Origin: Piscinibacter sp. XHJ-5
GTDB lineage: Bacteria > Pseudomonadota > Gammaproteobacteria > Burkholderiales > Burkholderiaceae_C
DNA length: 64,000 bases
NCBI RefSeq assembly: GCF_029855045.1
Contig: NZ_CP123228.1
Span: 5,952,001 to 6,016,000, forward strand
Direction of reading: 5' to 3'
Shown here: positions 9,281 through 16,984 of the stretch, one piece after another
Layout: each line of letters starts with the position of its first letter
Position numbering within the stretch: the first letter of the stretch is position 1
The notes under the pieces: model-generated
Told to the model about the DNA's origin: nothing
The model's database searches: none
The model's input: the letters and a program-made list of their open reading frames with translations, nothing else
Program-made: the position numbers and the translations under genes

Positions 9281-9496
9281 CAGCCTACAAACCGCGTAAA
9301 GTTCGCCCCGCTCTGTCTTCCGGGTTCCGCCGTCGGAGCCACCCCGTTGGGACAGCGATATGGGTGGAGATCGACGCTGAACTGCCCGGTATCGCGACAA
9401 AAGCAGGGCGCCGCCCGATGGCGCGCGCCGAACGGACGGCCGGCGACCCTCGCTGCCCCGTCCGATGACTACAAATGATTTGGTTGGAGCAGCTCA

Positions 9497-9976
9497 ATGG
9501 ACCTTCGCAAGCTCAAGACACTGATCGACCTCGTGTCGGAGTCGAACATCTCGGAACTCGAGATCACCGAGGCCGACGGCAAGGTGCGCATCGTCAAGGC
9601 CGAGCCCGCCGCGGCGGTGCACCCGATGGTCACGCATGCCGCGCCGGCGGCAGCCGCCGCGGCCGTTCCGGTACAGCCGCCTTCGGCGGCCGCCACGGTC
9701 GCCGCACTCCCGACAGCAGCGGCCGAGGAGCCGGCGCCCACCGGCCACGCCGTCAAGTCCCCGATGGTCGGCACCTTCTATCGCTCGGCGAACCCGGGGG
9801 CCGAACCGTTCGTCGAAGTCGGCGACCAGATCAAGGAAGGTGAGCCGATCTGCATCATCGAGGCGATGAAGATCATGAACGAGATCGAGGCCGACAAGAG
9901 CGGCAAGGTCTCGAAGATCCTGGTTGAAAACGGCCAGGCGGTCGAGTTCGGCCAGCCGCTGTTCATCATCGAGTAA
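9497..9976 (+). CDS. accB: Biotin carboxyl carrier protein of acetyl-CoA carboxylase
   Basis: 159 aa. An N-terminal folded segment, an Ala/Pro-rich linker (about residues 36-82) and a C-terminal biotinyl domain. The biotin attachment site is [13 protein letters not shown] with Lys125. It carries carboxybiotin between biotin carboxylase and carboxyltransferase in the first step of fatty acid synthesis. accC follows after 10 bp; accA and accD are not in the window. The ATG at 9497 is preceded by GGAGCAGCTCA. Confidence 0.97.
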   Translation: MDLRKLKTLIDLVSESNISELEITEADGKVRIVKAEPAAAVHPMVTHAAPAAAAAAVPVQPPSAAATVAALPTAAAEEPAPTGHAVKSPMVGTFYRSANPGAEPFVEVGDQIKEGEPICIIEAMKIMNEIEADKSGKVSKILVENGQAVEFGQPLFIIE

Positions 9977-9986
9977 GAGCCACTCG

Positions 9987-11336
9987 ATGTTCAAGAAGAT
10001 ATTGATAGCCAACCGCGGGGAGATCGCCCTGCGCATCCAGCGGGCGTGCCGCGAGCTCGGCGTGAAATCGGTCGTCGTCTATTCCGAAGCCGACCGCGAC
10101 GCCAAGTACGTGAAGCTCGCCGACGAGGCGGTCTGCATCGGCCCGCCGCCGTCGGCGCAGAGCTACCTCAACATGCCGGCGATCATCTCGACCGCCGAGG
10201 TGACCGACGCGGAAGCGATTCATCCGGGCTACGGCTTCCTGTCGGAGAACGCCGATTTCGCTGAGCGCGTGGAGCGAAGCGGCTTCACCTTCATCGGCCC
10301 CACACCCGATGCGATCCGCATCATGGGCGACAAGGTCCAGGCCAAGCAGGCCATGATCAAGGCGGGCGTGCCGTGCGTGCCGGGGTCCGAAGGCGAGCTG
10401 CCGGAGGATCCGAAGGAGATCATCCGCATCGCGCGCAGCATCGGCTATCCGGTGATCGTCAAGGCGGCCGGCGGCGGCGGCGGCCGGGGCATGCGGGTGG
10501 TGCACACCGAGGCGGCGCTGATCCATGCGGTACAGACCACACGGGCAGAAGCCGGTGCCGCCTTCGGCAATCCGGCCGTCTACATGGAGAAGTTTCTCGA
10601 GAACCCGCGCCACATCGAGATCCAGGTGCTGGCCGACCAGCACAAGAACGCGGTGTGGCTGGGCGAGCGTGACTGCTCCATGCAGCGGCGCCACCAGAAG
10701 ATCATCGAGGAGGCGCCCGCGCCGGGCATCTCCCGACGCGTGATCGAGCGCATCGGCGAGCGCTGTGCGCAGGCCTGCAAGCGCATCGGCTACCGCGGCG
10801 CAGGCACCTTCGAGTTCCTGTTCGAGGACGGCGAGTTCTATTTCATCGAGATGAACACCCGCGTGCAGGTCGAGCATCCGGTGACGGAACTGGTGACCGG
10901 CATCGACATCGTGCAGATGCAGATCCGCGTGGCCGCCGGCGAGAAGCTGCCGTTCGCGCAGCGCCAGATCCAGATGCGCGGCCATGCCATCGAGTGCCGC
11001 GTCAACGCCGAGGACCCGTACAAGTTCACGCCGTCGCCGGGCCGCATCACGATGTGGCATCCGCCGGGCGGTCCCGGCGTGCGGGTCGACTCGCACGCCT
11101 ACACCAACTACTTCGTGCCGCCCAACTACGACTCGATGATCGGCAAGATCATCGTGCACGGCGACACCCGTGAGCAGGCGCTGGCTCGCATGCGCATTGC
11201 GCTTTCCGAGACGGTGGTCGAGGGCATCCTCACCAACATCCCGCTGCACCGCGAGCTCATGGTCGACCCGAAGTTCGCCGAAGGGGGCACCAGCATCCAC
11301 TATCTGGAAGGCTGGATGGGCAAGCACAAGCGATAA
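9987..11336 (+). CDS. accC: Biotin carboxylase subunit of acetyl-CoA carboxylase
   Basis: 449 aa, the same length as E. coli AccC. It begins [20 protein letters not shown]. The ATP-grasp glycine-rich loop is [14 protein letters not shown] and the active-site region [14 protein letters not shown]. It carboxylates the biotin of AccB using ATP and bicarbonate. Start ATG at 9987; an upstream in-frame extension overlaps accB and is discarded. prmA follows after 11 bp. Confidence 0.98.
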   Translation: MFKKILIANRGEIALRIQRACRELGVKSVVVYSEADRDAKYVKLADEAVCIGPPPSAQSYLNMPAIISTAEVTDAEAIHPGYGFLSENADFAERVERSGFTFIGPTPDAIRIMGDKVQAKQAMIKAGVPCVPGSEGELPEDPKEIIRIARSIGYPVIVKAAGGGGGRGMRVVHTEAALIHAVQTTRAEAGAAFGNPAVYMEKFLENPRHIEIQVLADQHKNAVWLGERDCSMQRRHQKIIEEAPAPGISRRVIERIGERCAQACKRIGYRGAGTFEFLFEDGEFYFIEMNTRVQVEHPVTELVTGIDIVQMQIRVAAGEKLPFAQRQIQMRGHAIECRVNAEDPYKFTPSPGRITMWHPPGGPGVRVDSHAYTNYFVPPNYDSMIGKIIVHGDTREQALARMRIALSETVVEGILTNIPLHRELMVDPKFAEGGTSIHYLEGWMGKHKR

Positions 11337-11347
11337 AGAATCGGCGA

Positions 11348-12253
11348 ATGGTCGAGCTGATGCTGCTGGCGCCCGAGGACCGTGTGGAGACGGTGTCGGA
11401 CGCGCTCGGGTTCGAGCTGGGCGCGCTGTCCGTGTCGGTCGAGGACGCCGACGCCGGCAGCGGCGTGGAGCACCCGCTGTTCGGCGAGCCGGGCATGCCG
11501 GCGCCGCGCGGCGGCTGGCAGCGCTCGGTGTTGCGCGCCCTGTTCGCCAGCGAGCAGGAAGCAACCGAGGCGGCGACGCTCCTGCTGGCCCAGGACTGGG
11601 CGCAGGGCATCCACGTGCAGTCGCTGTCACAGGTGGCCGACGAGGACTGGGTGCGCCTGACGCAGTCGCAGTTCGCGCCGGTCGAGATCACGCCGACGTT
11701 CTGGATCGTGCCGAGCTGGCACGAGGCGCCGGCTGCCGCGCAAAAGGTGATCGGCCTCGATCCCGGCCTCGCATTCGGCACCGGCACGCATCCGACGACG
11801 CGCATGTGCCTGCGCTGGATCGCCCGGCGCGCCCCGGCGGCGGCACCCGGATGGACGCGCGTGCTCGACTACGGCTGCGGCTCCGGCATCCTCGCCATCG
11901 GAGCCGCGTTGCACGGCGCTCGCGACATCGACGCCGTCGACATCGATCCCGCCGCGGTCGAATCGACCCGGCTCAACGCCGCGGCCAACGGCGTCGTGCT
12001 GAACGCCGGCCTGCCGGAAGCGGCGAACGGCCGCTATCCGCTGGTGCTGGCCAACATCCTTGCCACGCCGCTGAAGCTGCTCGCGCCGCTGCTCTGCGGC
12101 CACGTCGCGCCGGGCGGCGACCTGGTGCTGGCCGGGATCCTCGAGCGCCAGGCCGACGAGCTGAAGGACGCCTACGCACCCTGGTGCGCTTTGACGGTGG
12201 CCGACAACGAAGACGGCTGGATCTTGATGACGGGCAGGATGGCGCAGCCATGA
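11348..12253 (+). CDS. prmA: Ribosomal protein L11 methyltransferase
   Basis: 301 aa. The N-terminal substrate-recognition domain (about residues 1-60) is joined to a SAM-dependent methyltransferase domain with the glycine-rich motif DYGCGSGILAIGAALHGA (about 176-193). Motif IV is LANILATPLKLL. It trimethylates L11 at several sites. The accB-accC-prmA order is a standard beta/gammaproteobacterial arrangement. The stop overlaps the next start (ATGA). Confidence 0.95.
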   Translation: MVELMLLAPEDRVETVSDALGFELGALSVSVEDADAGSGVEHPLFGEPGMPAPRGGWQRSVLRALFASEQEATEAATLLLAQDWAQGIHVQSLSQVADEDWVRLTQSQFAPVEITPTFWIVPSWHEAPAAAQKVIGLDPGLAFGTGTHPTTRMCLRWIARRAPAAAPGWTRVLDYGCGSGILAIGAALHGARDIDAVDIDPAAVESTRLNAAANGVVLNAGLPEAANGRYPLVLANILATPLKLLAPLLCGHVAPGGDLVLAGILERQADELKDAYAPWCALTVADNEDGWILMTGRMAQP

Positions 12254-13167
12254 GCATGGCGACCCGCTGCGTCGCCTGCGGCACGATATTCCGTGTCGTG
12301 CAGGACCAGCTCAAGGTTTCCGAGGGCTGGGTGCGCTGCGGCCGCTGCGACGAAGTCTTCAACGCCCTCGAAGGGCTGTTCGATCTGGAGCGGGAATCGC
12401 CGCCCCCCTGGCAGCCGGGACAGGCCAAGGCGGCGCGGCCGGACGACGGCTTCGAGAAGACGGCCGCCGATCTCGACGAGGAAGACCGGATCGCGTCGCG
12501 CTTCTTTCGGCCGGAGCAGGACGACGTGGACCGCACGCCGGCCGAGGCCGTCGACGAGCGCGACCGCACCGACTTCGCCGACGCCCGCTTCGAGGACGAC
12601 GAGGACCCCGCCGAGACGCGCCGCCGCAAGCCGGCCATCGATCCGGATGCGCCCACGTTCGTGCGCGAGGCGCAGCAGCAGGAGGCGCGTCGCCGCTCGC
12701 CGCGCGCGCGCCTGGGTCTGCTGCTCGCATGCCTGCTGCTCGGCTCGGTGCTCGCCGTGCAGGGCGTGCATCACTTCCACGACCACATCGCGGCGCAGTT
12801 CCCCGCCATGCAGCCGCTGCTGGCGCGCTGGTGCGCGCATGCGGGCTGCGCCGTCGAAGCACCGCGCCGCATCGAGGACGTCAGCGTGGAAAGCACCGCG
12901 CTGACCCACGCGGCGACGGGCACCGACAGCTATCGGCTTTCCGTGACCCTGCGCAACCGCGGCGCGCTGCCGGTGAGCATGCCGTCAGTCGACCTGACCC
13001 TCACCGACTCGGCCGGTCAGCTCGTCGCGCGGCGTGCGCTGAATCCGGCCGATTTCCGCGTCGCGAGCCCCGTGCTCCCGCCGGGTGCCGAAGCGGCGTT
13101 GCAGGTGCTGCTGGCGGCCGGCAATCCTCGCGTGTCGGGCTACACCGTCGAAGTGTTCTATCCCTGA
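12250..13167 (+). CDS. Zinc-ribbon, DUF3426 membrane protein
   Basis: 305 aa from ATG at 12250, overlapping prmA by 4 bases; ATG at 12256 is also possible. The N-terminal zinc ribbon has two CxxC pairs (ATRCVACGTIFRV and VRCGRCDEVFNALEG; the MJ0042/zinc_ribbon type). A long acidic low-complexity stretch follows (about residues 50-155), then one membrane helix (LGLLLACLLLGSVLAVQGV) and a C-terminal DUF3426 domain outside the membrane. Function is unknown. It follows prmA in many betaproteobacteria. Confidence 0.88.
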   Translation: MSMATRCVACGTIFRVVQDQLKVSEGWVRCGRCDEVFNALEGLFDLERESPPPWQPGQAKAARPDDGFEKTAADLDEEDRIASRFFRPEQDDVDRTPAEAVDERDRTDFADARFEDDEDPAETRRRKPAIDPDAPTFVREAQQQEARRRSPRARLGLLLACLLLGSVLAVQGVHHFHDHIAAQFPAMQPLLARWCAHAGCAVEAPRRIEDVSVESTALTHAATGTDSYRLSVTLRNRGALPVSMPSVDLTLTDSAGQLVARRALNPADFRVASPVLPPGAEAALQVLLAAGNPRVSGYTVEVFYP

Positions 13168-13207
13168 CGTCCGTGACTGTTCTCATTCTTCTTCATCTGG
13201 AGCGCCC

Positions 13208-14113
13208 ATGTCGGCACTGATCTGCGGGTCCCTCGCGTTCGACACCATCACCACCTTCCCCGGCCGCTTCGCACAGCAGATCCTTCCGGAGCAGGTGCAC
13301 ATCCTGAATGTGTCCTTTCTCGTGCCGACACTGCGGCGCGAGTTCGGCGGCTGCGCGGGCAACATCGCCTACACCTTGGCTCAGCTGGGGGGCCAGCCGG
13401 TGGTCCTGGCCGCCGTCGGGTCGGACGGCCACGAGTACGTCGAGCGGCTGCGGTCGTGGCGTGCCAGCGTCGAGCACGTCCGCGTCGTCGACGACAGCTA
13501 TACCGCGCAGGCCATCATCATCACCGACACCGACAACAACCAGATCACCGCCTTCCATCCGGGGGCGATGCAGTCGGCGCACCTGACGCCGGTGCCGGCG
13601 CGCAGCGACATAGCCGTCGCCATCATCGCCCCGGACGGCCGCGACGCAATGCTGCAGCACGCCGCGCAGCTCGCCGCTGCGGGCATCCCGTTCGTGTTCG
13701 ATCCGGGCCAGGGACTGCCGATGTTCGACGGCGCGGAGCTGAGGCAATTCGTCGCCCAGGCCACCTGGGTGGCGCTCAACGACTACGAAGCGAAGATGCT
13801 GTGCGACCGAACCGGGCAGACGCTCGAGTCGCTGTCGCGGTCGCATCTGAAGGGCGTCGTCGTCACGCTGGGGGCCGAGGGCTGCGACCTGTGGGAGCAA
13901 GGCGTGCGCACCCACGTGCCGGGCGTTGCGGCCACCGAGGTGGTCGACCCCACCGGCTGCGGCGACGCCTTCCGTGGGGCGCTGCTGTACGGACTGGAGC
14001 GCGGATGGCCGCTGGCGCGCTGCGTGGCGCTGGGCAATCGCGTCGGCGCACTGAAGATCGCCTGCCGCGGTGGGCAAAATCACCGCATCGATCCGGCCCT
14101 GGTGACGGGCTGA
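13208..14113 (+). CDS. PfkB-family carbohydrate or nucleoside kinase
   Basis: 301 aa; ATG at 13208 with GGAG 7-8 bases upstream. It is a ribokinase fold. The N-terminal Gly motif is FGGCAGNIAYTLAQLGG (about residues 45-61). The C-terminal PfkB signature is DPTGCGDAFRGALLYGL with catalytic Asp256. The N-terminal SLAFDTITTF resembles adenosine-kinase-like members, so a nucleoside or sugar substrate is possible, but this cannot be settled from sequence. It starts 40 bp after the DUF3426 gene and may share its transcript. Confidence 0.88.
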   Translation: MSALICGSLAFDTITTFPGRFAQQILPEQVHILNVSFLVPTLRREFGGCAGNIAYTLAQLGGQPVVLAAVGSDGHEYVERLRSWRASVEHVRVVDDSYTAQAIIITDTDNNQITAFHPGAMQSAHLTPVPARSDIAVAIIAPDGRDAMLQHAAQLAAAGIPFVFDPGQGLPMFDGAELRQFVAQATWVALNDYEAKMLCDRTGQTLESLSRSHLKGVVVTLGAEGCDLWEQGVRTHVPGVAATEVVDPTGCGDAFRGALLYGLERGWPLARCVALGNRVGALKIACRGGQNHRIDPALVTG

Positions 14114-14150
14114 CGCCGGCACGGCTTCAGTTCGTCGGCGGCCGGCCGAA

Positions 14151-14480
14151 ATGCCGGTCATCATGGAGTTTTTCTGGGCCGTTCCTGTCGCTGCGATCGC
14201 CGCCGGCCTGCTGGTGGGGGCGGTCATGCGCACCCGCTGTCGGCGACGGGTGGAACGCTGGGCGCACCGGCTCGTGAAGTCGGACGCCAAGCTCGACGCC
14301 AGCACGAAGCAGCTCGCGCAGGCACGCAAGCAGATCGAAAAGCTTCAGCGCGAGCTGTCCGAGGCAAGGCGAGCCGCAGCGGTGGCGTCTTCACAACTCG
14401 GCAGCCAACGATCGCCACCTGCCTCGCAGGCGCCGAAGTCCGCATCGAGCAACGGCTTCGCCGACACGATGCCGATGTGA
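14151..14480 (+). CDS. Small membrane protein with coiled coil
   Basis: 109 aa, or 105 aa from ATG at 14163; neither start has a good ribosome site. One N-terminal membrane helix (FFWAVPVAAIAAGLLVGAVM) is followed by a basic stretch and a heptad-like helix (KQLAQARKQIEKLQRELSEA). The tail is Ser/Pro-rich. No recognised family. Membrane anchor plus coiled coil suggests a scaffold, but that is only a topology reading. It converges on the DUF167 gene, 9 bp away. Confidence 0.55.
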   Translation: MPVIMEFFWAVPVAAIAAGLLVGAVMRTRCRRRVERWAHRLVKSDAKLDASTKQLAQARKQIEKLQRELSEARRAAAVASSQLGSQRSPPASQAPKSASSNGFADTMPM

Positions 14481-14489
14481 GCCGGCGCT

Positions 14490-14828
14490 TCAGCCGGCGC
14501 TCGTCGTCCCCTGCAGCCACCGTGTCACCGACTCCAGCGGAACGCTGATCGCGAGCTGCTTGCGCCGTGACGCCGCGCCGCGCAACAGGCACACGCCGCG
14601 ACGGGCGCACCTCAGTTCGGTGGCAAGCCAGGCCACCAGCGCTTCGTTGGCCTTGCCGTCGACAGGCGGTGCGGCCAATCGAAGGCGCAACGCCCCGTCA
14701 TGCAGGCCGACCACTTCCGTTCGCTTGGAGCCCGGCACCACGCTGACGTCGAGCACGACGCCCTCGGCGGTGCGGCGCACGCAAGGCCAGCGAGATGACA
14801 AGTCATCGCTCGGCTGGTGAGACATCAC
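14490..14828 (-). CDS. DUF167 (YggU-type) protein
   Basis: 112 aa. It contains the DUF167 core: VPGSKRTEVVGLHDGALRLR, then APPVDGKANEALVAWLA, ending with a Lys/Arg-rich block (ASRRKQLAI). Small cytosolic proteins of this family are widespread and have no firm function. It may start at the second ATG (14825). A YggT-type membrane protein gene, a frequent neighbour, is not seen here. Confidence 0.85.
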   Translation of the reverse strand: MMSHQPSDDLSSRWPCVRRTAEGVVLDVSVVPGSKRTEVVGLHDGALRLRLAAPPVDGKANEALVAWLATELRCARRGVCLLRGAASRRKQLAISVPLESVTRWLQGTTSAG

Positions 14829-14872
14829 GCGATACTGAACGAACGGGGGAAGAGCGCAGCGGTGACTTCACT

Positions 14873-14903
14873 AGAAAAAAAACCCGGCCGAAGCCGGGTT
14901 TCC
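14873..14903 (-). terminator. Intrinsic terminator of the histone H1-like gene
   Basis: An 8-bp perfect stem AACCCGGC/GCCGGGTT (14881-14900) with CGAA loop. On the minus strand it is followed by a run of eight T (A run 14875-14882). It sits about 20 bp after the end of the histone-like gene: a textbook rho-independent terminator. Confidence 0.9.
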
Positions 14904-14923
14904 AGTGTTGCCAATGCTTCCGA

Positions 14924-15364
14924 TCAGGGCTTGTTGCCTGTCGGGAAGGGCCACGCAGCCTGAGGGCTGAGCGCGGTCTTCGCGGCGGGTGGTGGTGCTG
15001 CTGCCGGTTTCGCAGGGGCAGGGGCCGCGGGAGCGGCCGGGGCCTTCTTCGCAGCAGCCTTTTTCTTCGCAGCGGGCTTCTTGGCGGCGGTCTTCTTGCC
15101 AGCGGCCTTTTTCGCAGGCGACTTCTTCGCTGCGGCCTTCTTGGCAGGAGCCTTCTTCGCCGCGGCCTTCTTCGCAGGCGACTTCTTCGCTGCGGCCTTC
15201 TTCGCCGGAGCCTTCTTGGCCGCGGCCTTCTTCGCCGGGGCCTTCTTCGCTGCGGCCTTCTTGGCCGGGGCCTTCTTCGCTGCGGCCTTCTTGGCCGGAG
15301 CCTTCTTCGCAGCGGACTTCTTCGCGGCGGGTTTCTTCGCCGCAGACTTCTTCGCAGTTGCCAT
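14924..15364 (-). CDS. Histone H1-like AlaLys-rich DNA-binding protein
   Basis: 146 aa from ATG at 15364, which has AAGGAG 8 bases upstream; a longer frame starting at 15382 would consume that site. Almost the entire protein is built of short repeats of the [12 protein letters not shown] type (about residues 5-105), then an Ala/Pro tail ending WPFPTGNKP. It resembles eukaryotic H1 tails and the BpH1/HctB-like proteins of Burkholderiales and Bordetella, which compact DNA or tune expression. It is low complexity, so homology is by composition. The repeats are expected to vary in number between strains. It has its own terminator, and a 33-bp inverted repeat lies in its leader. Confidence 0.88.
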   Translation of the reverse strand: MATAKKSAAKKPAAKKSAAKKAPAKKAAAKKAPAKKAAAKKAPAKKAAAKKAPAKKAAAKKSPAKKAAAKKAPAKKAAAKKSPAKKAAGKKTAAKKPAAKKKAAAKKAPAAPAAPAPAKPAAAPPPAAKTALSPQAAWPFPTGNKP

Positions 15365-15394
15365 TACATTCTCCTTGATCAAGTTGCAAAAGCA

Positions 15395-15427
15395 CCGATT
15401 GGCACCGGCAGATCCGCTGCCAATCGG
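15395..15427. repeat. Perfect 10-bp inverted repeat upstream of the H1-like gene
   Basis: CCGATTGGCA (15395-15404) and TGCCAATCGG (15418-15427) are exact reverse complements with 13 bases between, starting 31 bp before the gene's ATG. An alternative inner pairing GGCAG/CTGCC overlaps the right arm. It may be an operator or a leader hairpin controlling translation. Confidence 0.55.
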
Positions 15428-15589
15428 CTATTCACCGTCCGATGGTCTGGCCGCTGCCGAAATGACAGCGGTCGCCCCGATACGATGAATCAGGTTGCGT
15501 TTCGCGCATGCCGCTTCTGGCGTCGGCACGTCACGATCCGCGAATCTTGATCTCTCACTGTCGGCCCACTGCGTTTCCGCGTCGGGCCG

Positions 15590-16810
15590 TCAATCCCAAG
15601 ACAGCGCGCCACCGGACTGGTACTCGATGACGCGGGTCTCGAAGAAATTGCGCTCCTTTTTCAGGTCGATCATCTCGCTCATCCACGGGAACGGGTTTTC
15701 CTCGTTCGGGAAGAGCTCTTCCAAACCGATCTGCGTGGCACGCCGATTGGCGATGTAGCGCAGATAGCCCTTGAACATCGATGCGTTCAGGCCGAGCACG
15801 CCGCGAGGCATGGTGTCCTCGGCATAGCGGTACTCGAGCTCGACGGCTTTCATGAACAGCGCGCGGATCTCGGCCTTGAAGTCGGCCGTCCACAGGTGCG
15901 GGTTCTCGAGCTTGATCTGGTTGATGAGGTCGATGCCGAAATTGCAGTGCATCGACTCGTCGCGAAGAATGTATTGGTACTGCTCGGCCGCGCCGGTCAT
16001 CTTGTTCTGGCGTCCCAGCGCGAGGATCTGCGTGAAGCCGACGTAGAAGAACAGGCCTTCCATGAGGCAGGCGAAGACGATCAGGCTCTTCAGCAGCGTG
16101 CGATCGTTCTCCGGCGTGCCGGTGCGGAAGTTGGGATCCATGATCGCGTCGATGAACGGGACCAGGAACTCGTCCTTGTCGCGGATCGAGGCGACCTCGT
16201 GATAGGCGTTGAAGATCTCGCTCTCGTCGAGGCCCAGCGACTCCACGATGTACTGGTACGCGTGGGTGTGGATCGCCTCTTCGAAGGCCTGACGCAGCAG
16301 GAACTGGCGGCACTCGGGCGCCGTGATGTGGCGATACGTGCCCAGCACGATGTTGTTGGCGGCCAGCGAATCGGCAGTGACGAAGAAGCCGAGATTGCGC
16401 TTGATGATGCGGCGCTCGTCCTCCGACAGGCCATTGGAATCCTTCCACGTCGCGATGTCGCGCGACATGTTGATCTCCTGAGGCATCCAGTGGTTGGAGC
16501 AGGTGGCGAGGTACTTCTCCCACGCCCACTTGTACTTGAACGGGACCAGCTGATTGACGTCGGTCTGGCCGTTGATGATGCGCTTGTCGGCGGCATTGAC
16601 GCGCCGTGTGCTGCTGGACGCGACGTGCACCGCCTGCGTGGGCGGCAGCTGGGTGGACAGTGGAAACTCGATCTCGACCAGCGAGACCGGCACAGCGGCA
16701 GTCAGCGTCGCGGAGGACGGATAGGCCGCACGCGCGGAAGACAGCGGACTCTGCGCGGGGCTGGATGCGTTCGATGTCGAGGGACTGACTTCTTCTTCCC
16801 AAACCAACAT
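15590..16810 (-). CDS. nrdB: Class Ia ribonucleotide reductase beta subunit
   Basis: 406 aa from ATG at 16810 (AGGAAA upstream); the 19-residue extension beyond it is discarded. The diiron-tyrosyl radical subunit makes deoxyribonucleotides with NrdA. Ligand and radical spacing match E. coli NrdB: Asp147, Glu178, His181 and radical Tyr185 in [13 protein letters not shown] (E. coli D84, E115, H118, Y122). It is therefore a tyrosyl-radical, not a Phe-substituted class Ic, protein. About 75 N-terminal residues are Ser/Ala/Pro-rich and extend beyond the E. coli length. It lies 174 bp downstream of nrdA on the same strand. Confidence 0.95.
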   Translation of the reverse strand: MLVWEEEVSPSTSNASSPAQSPLSSARAAYPSSATLTAAVPVSLVEIEFPLSTQLPPTQAVHVASSSTRRVNAADKRIINGQTDVNQLVPFKYKWAWEKYLATCSNHWMPQEINMSRDIATWKDSNGLSEDERRIIKRNLGFFVTADSLAANNIVLGTYRHITAPECRQFLLRQAFEEAIHTHAYQYIVESLGLDESEIFNAYHEVASIRDKDEFLVPFIDAIMDPNFRTGTPENDRTLLKSLIVFACLMEGLFFYVGFTQILALGRQNKMTGAAEQYQYILRDESMHCNFGIDLINQIKLENPHLWTADFKAEIRALFMKAVELEYRYAEDTMPRGVLGLNASMFKGYLRYIANRRATQIGLEELFPNEENPFPWMSEMIDLKKERNFFETRVIEYQSGGALSWD

Positions 16811-16984
16811 GGTGGATGTTTCCTGTGCGAGCGAATTATCGGAGTGTTGCGTCGAAACACCAAGCACTTCTTGACATTGGACGCGCTTCGCTGTTGTTCG
16901 TTGTTGCTCTATTGCATCGATGCATCGCGCGAGCGGAAGCGCGACTGCGCGAGAACAAACTCGTGCGACGCATCGAATTCGTGA

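Noticed and set aside
15100..15345. Regular short repeats that could suggest a CRISPR array
   Set aside because: The repeats are in frame, have no unique spacers and encode Lys/Ala/Pro repeats of an H1-like protein.
15562..15589. Hairpin just after nrdB as an intrinsic terminator
   Set aside because: CGGCCC/GGGCCG arms have mismatches inside and no T tract follows on the nrdB strand.
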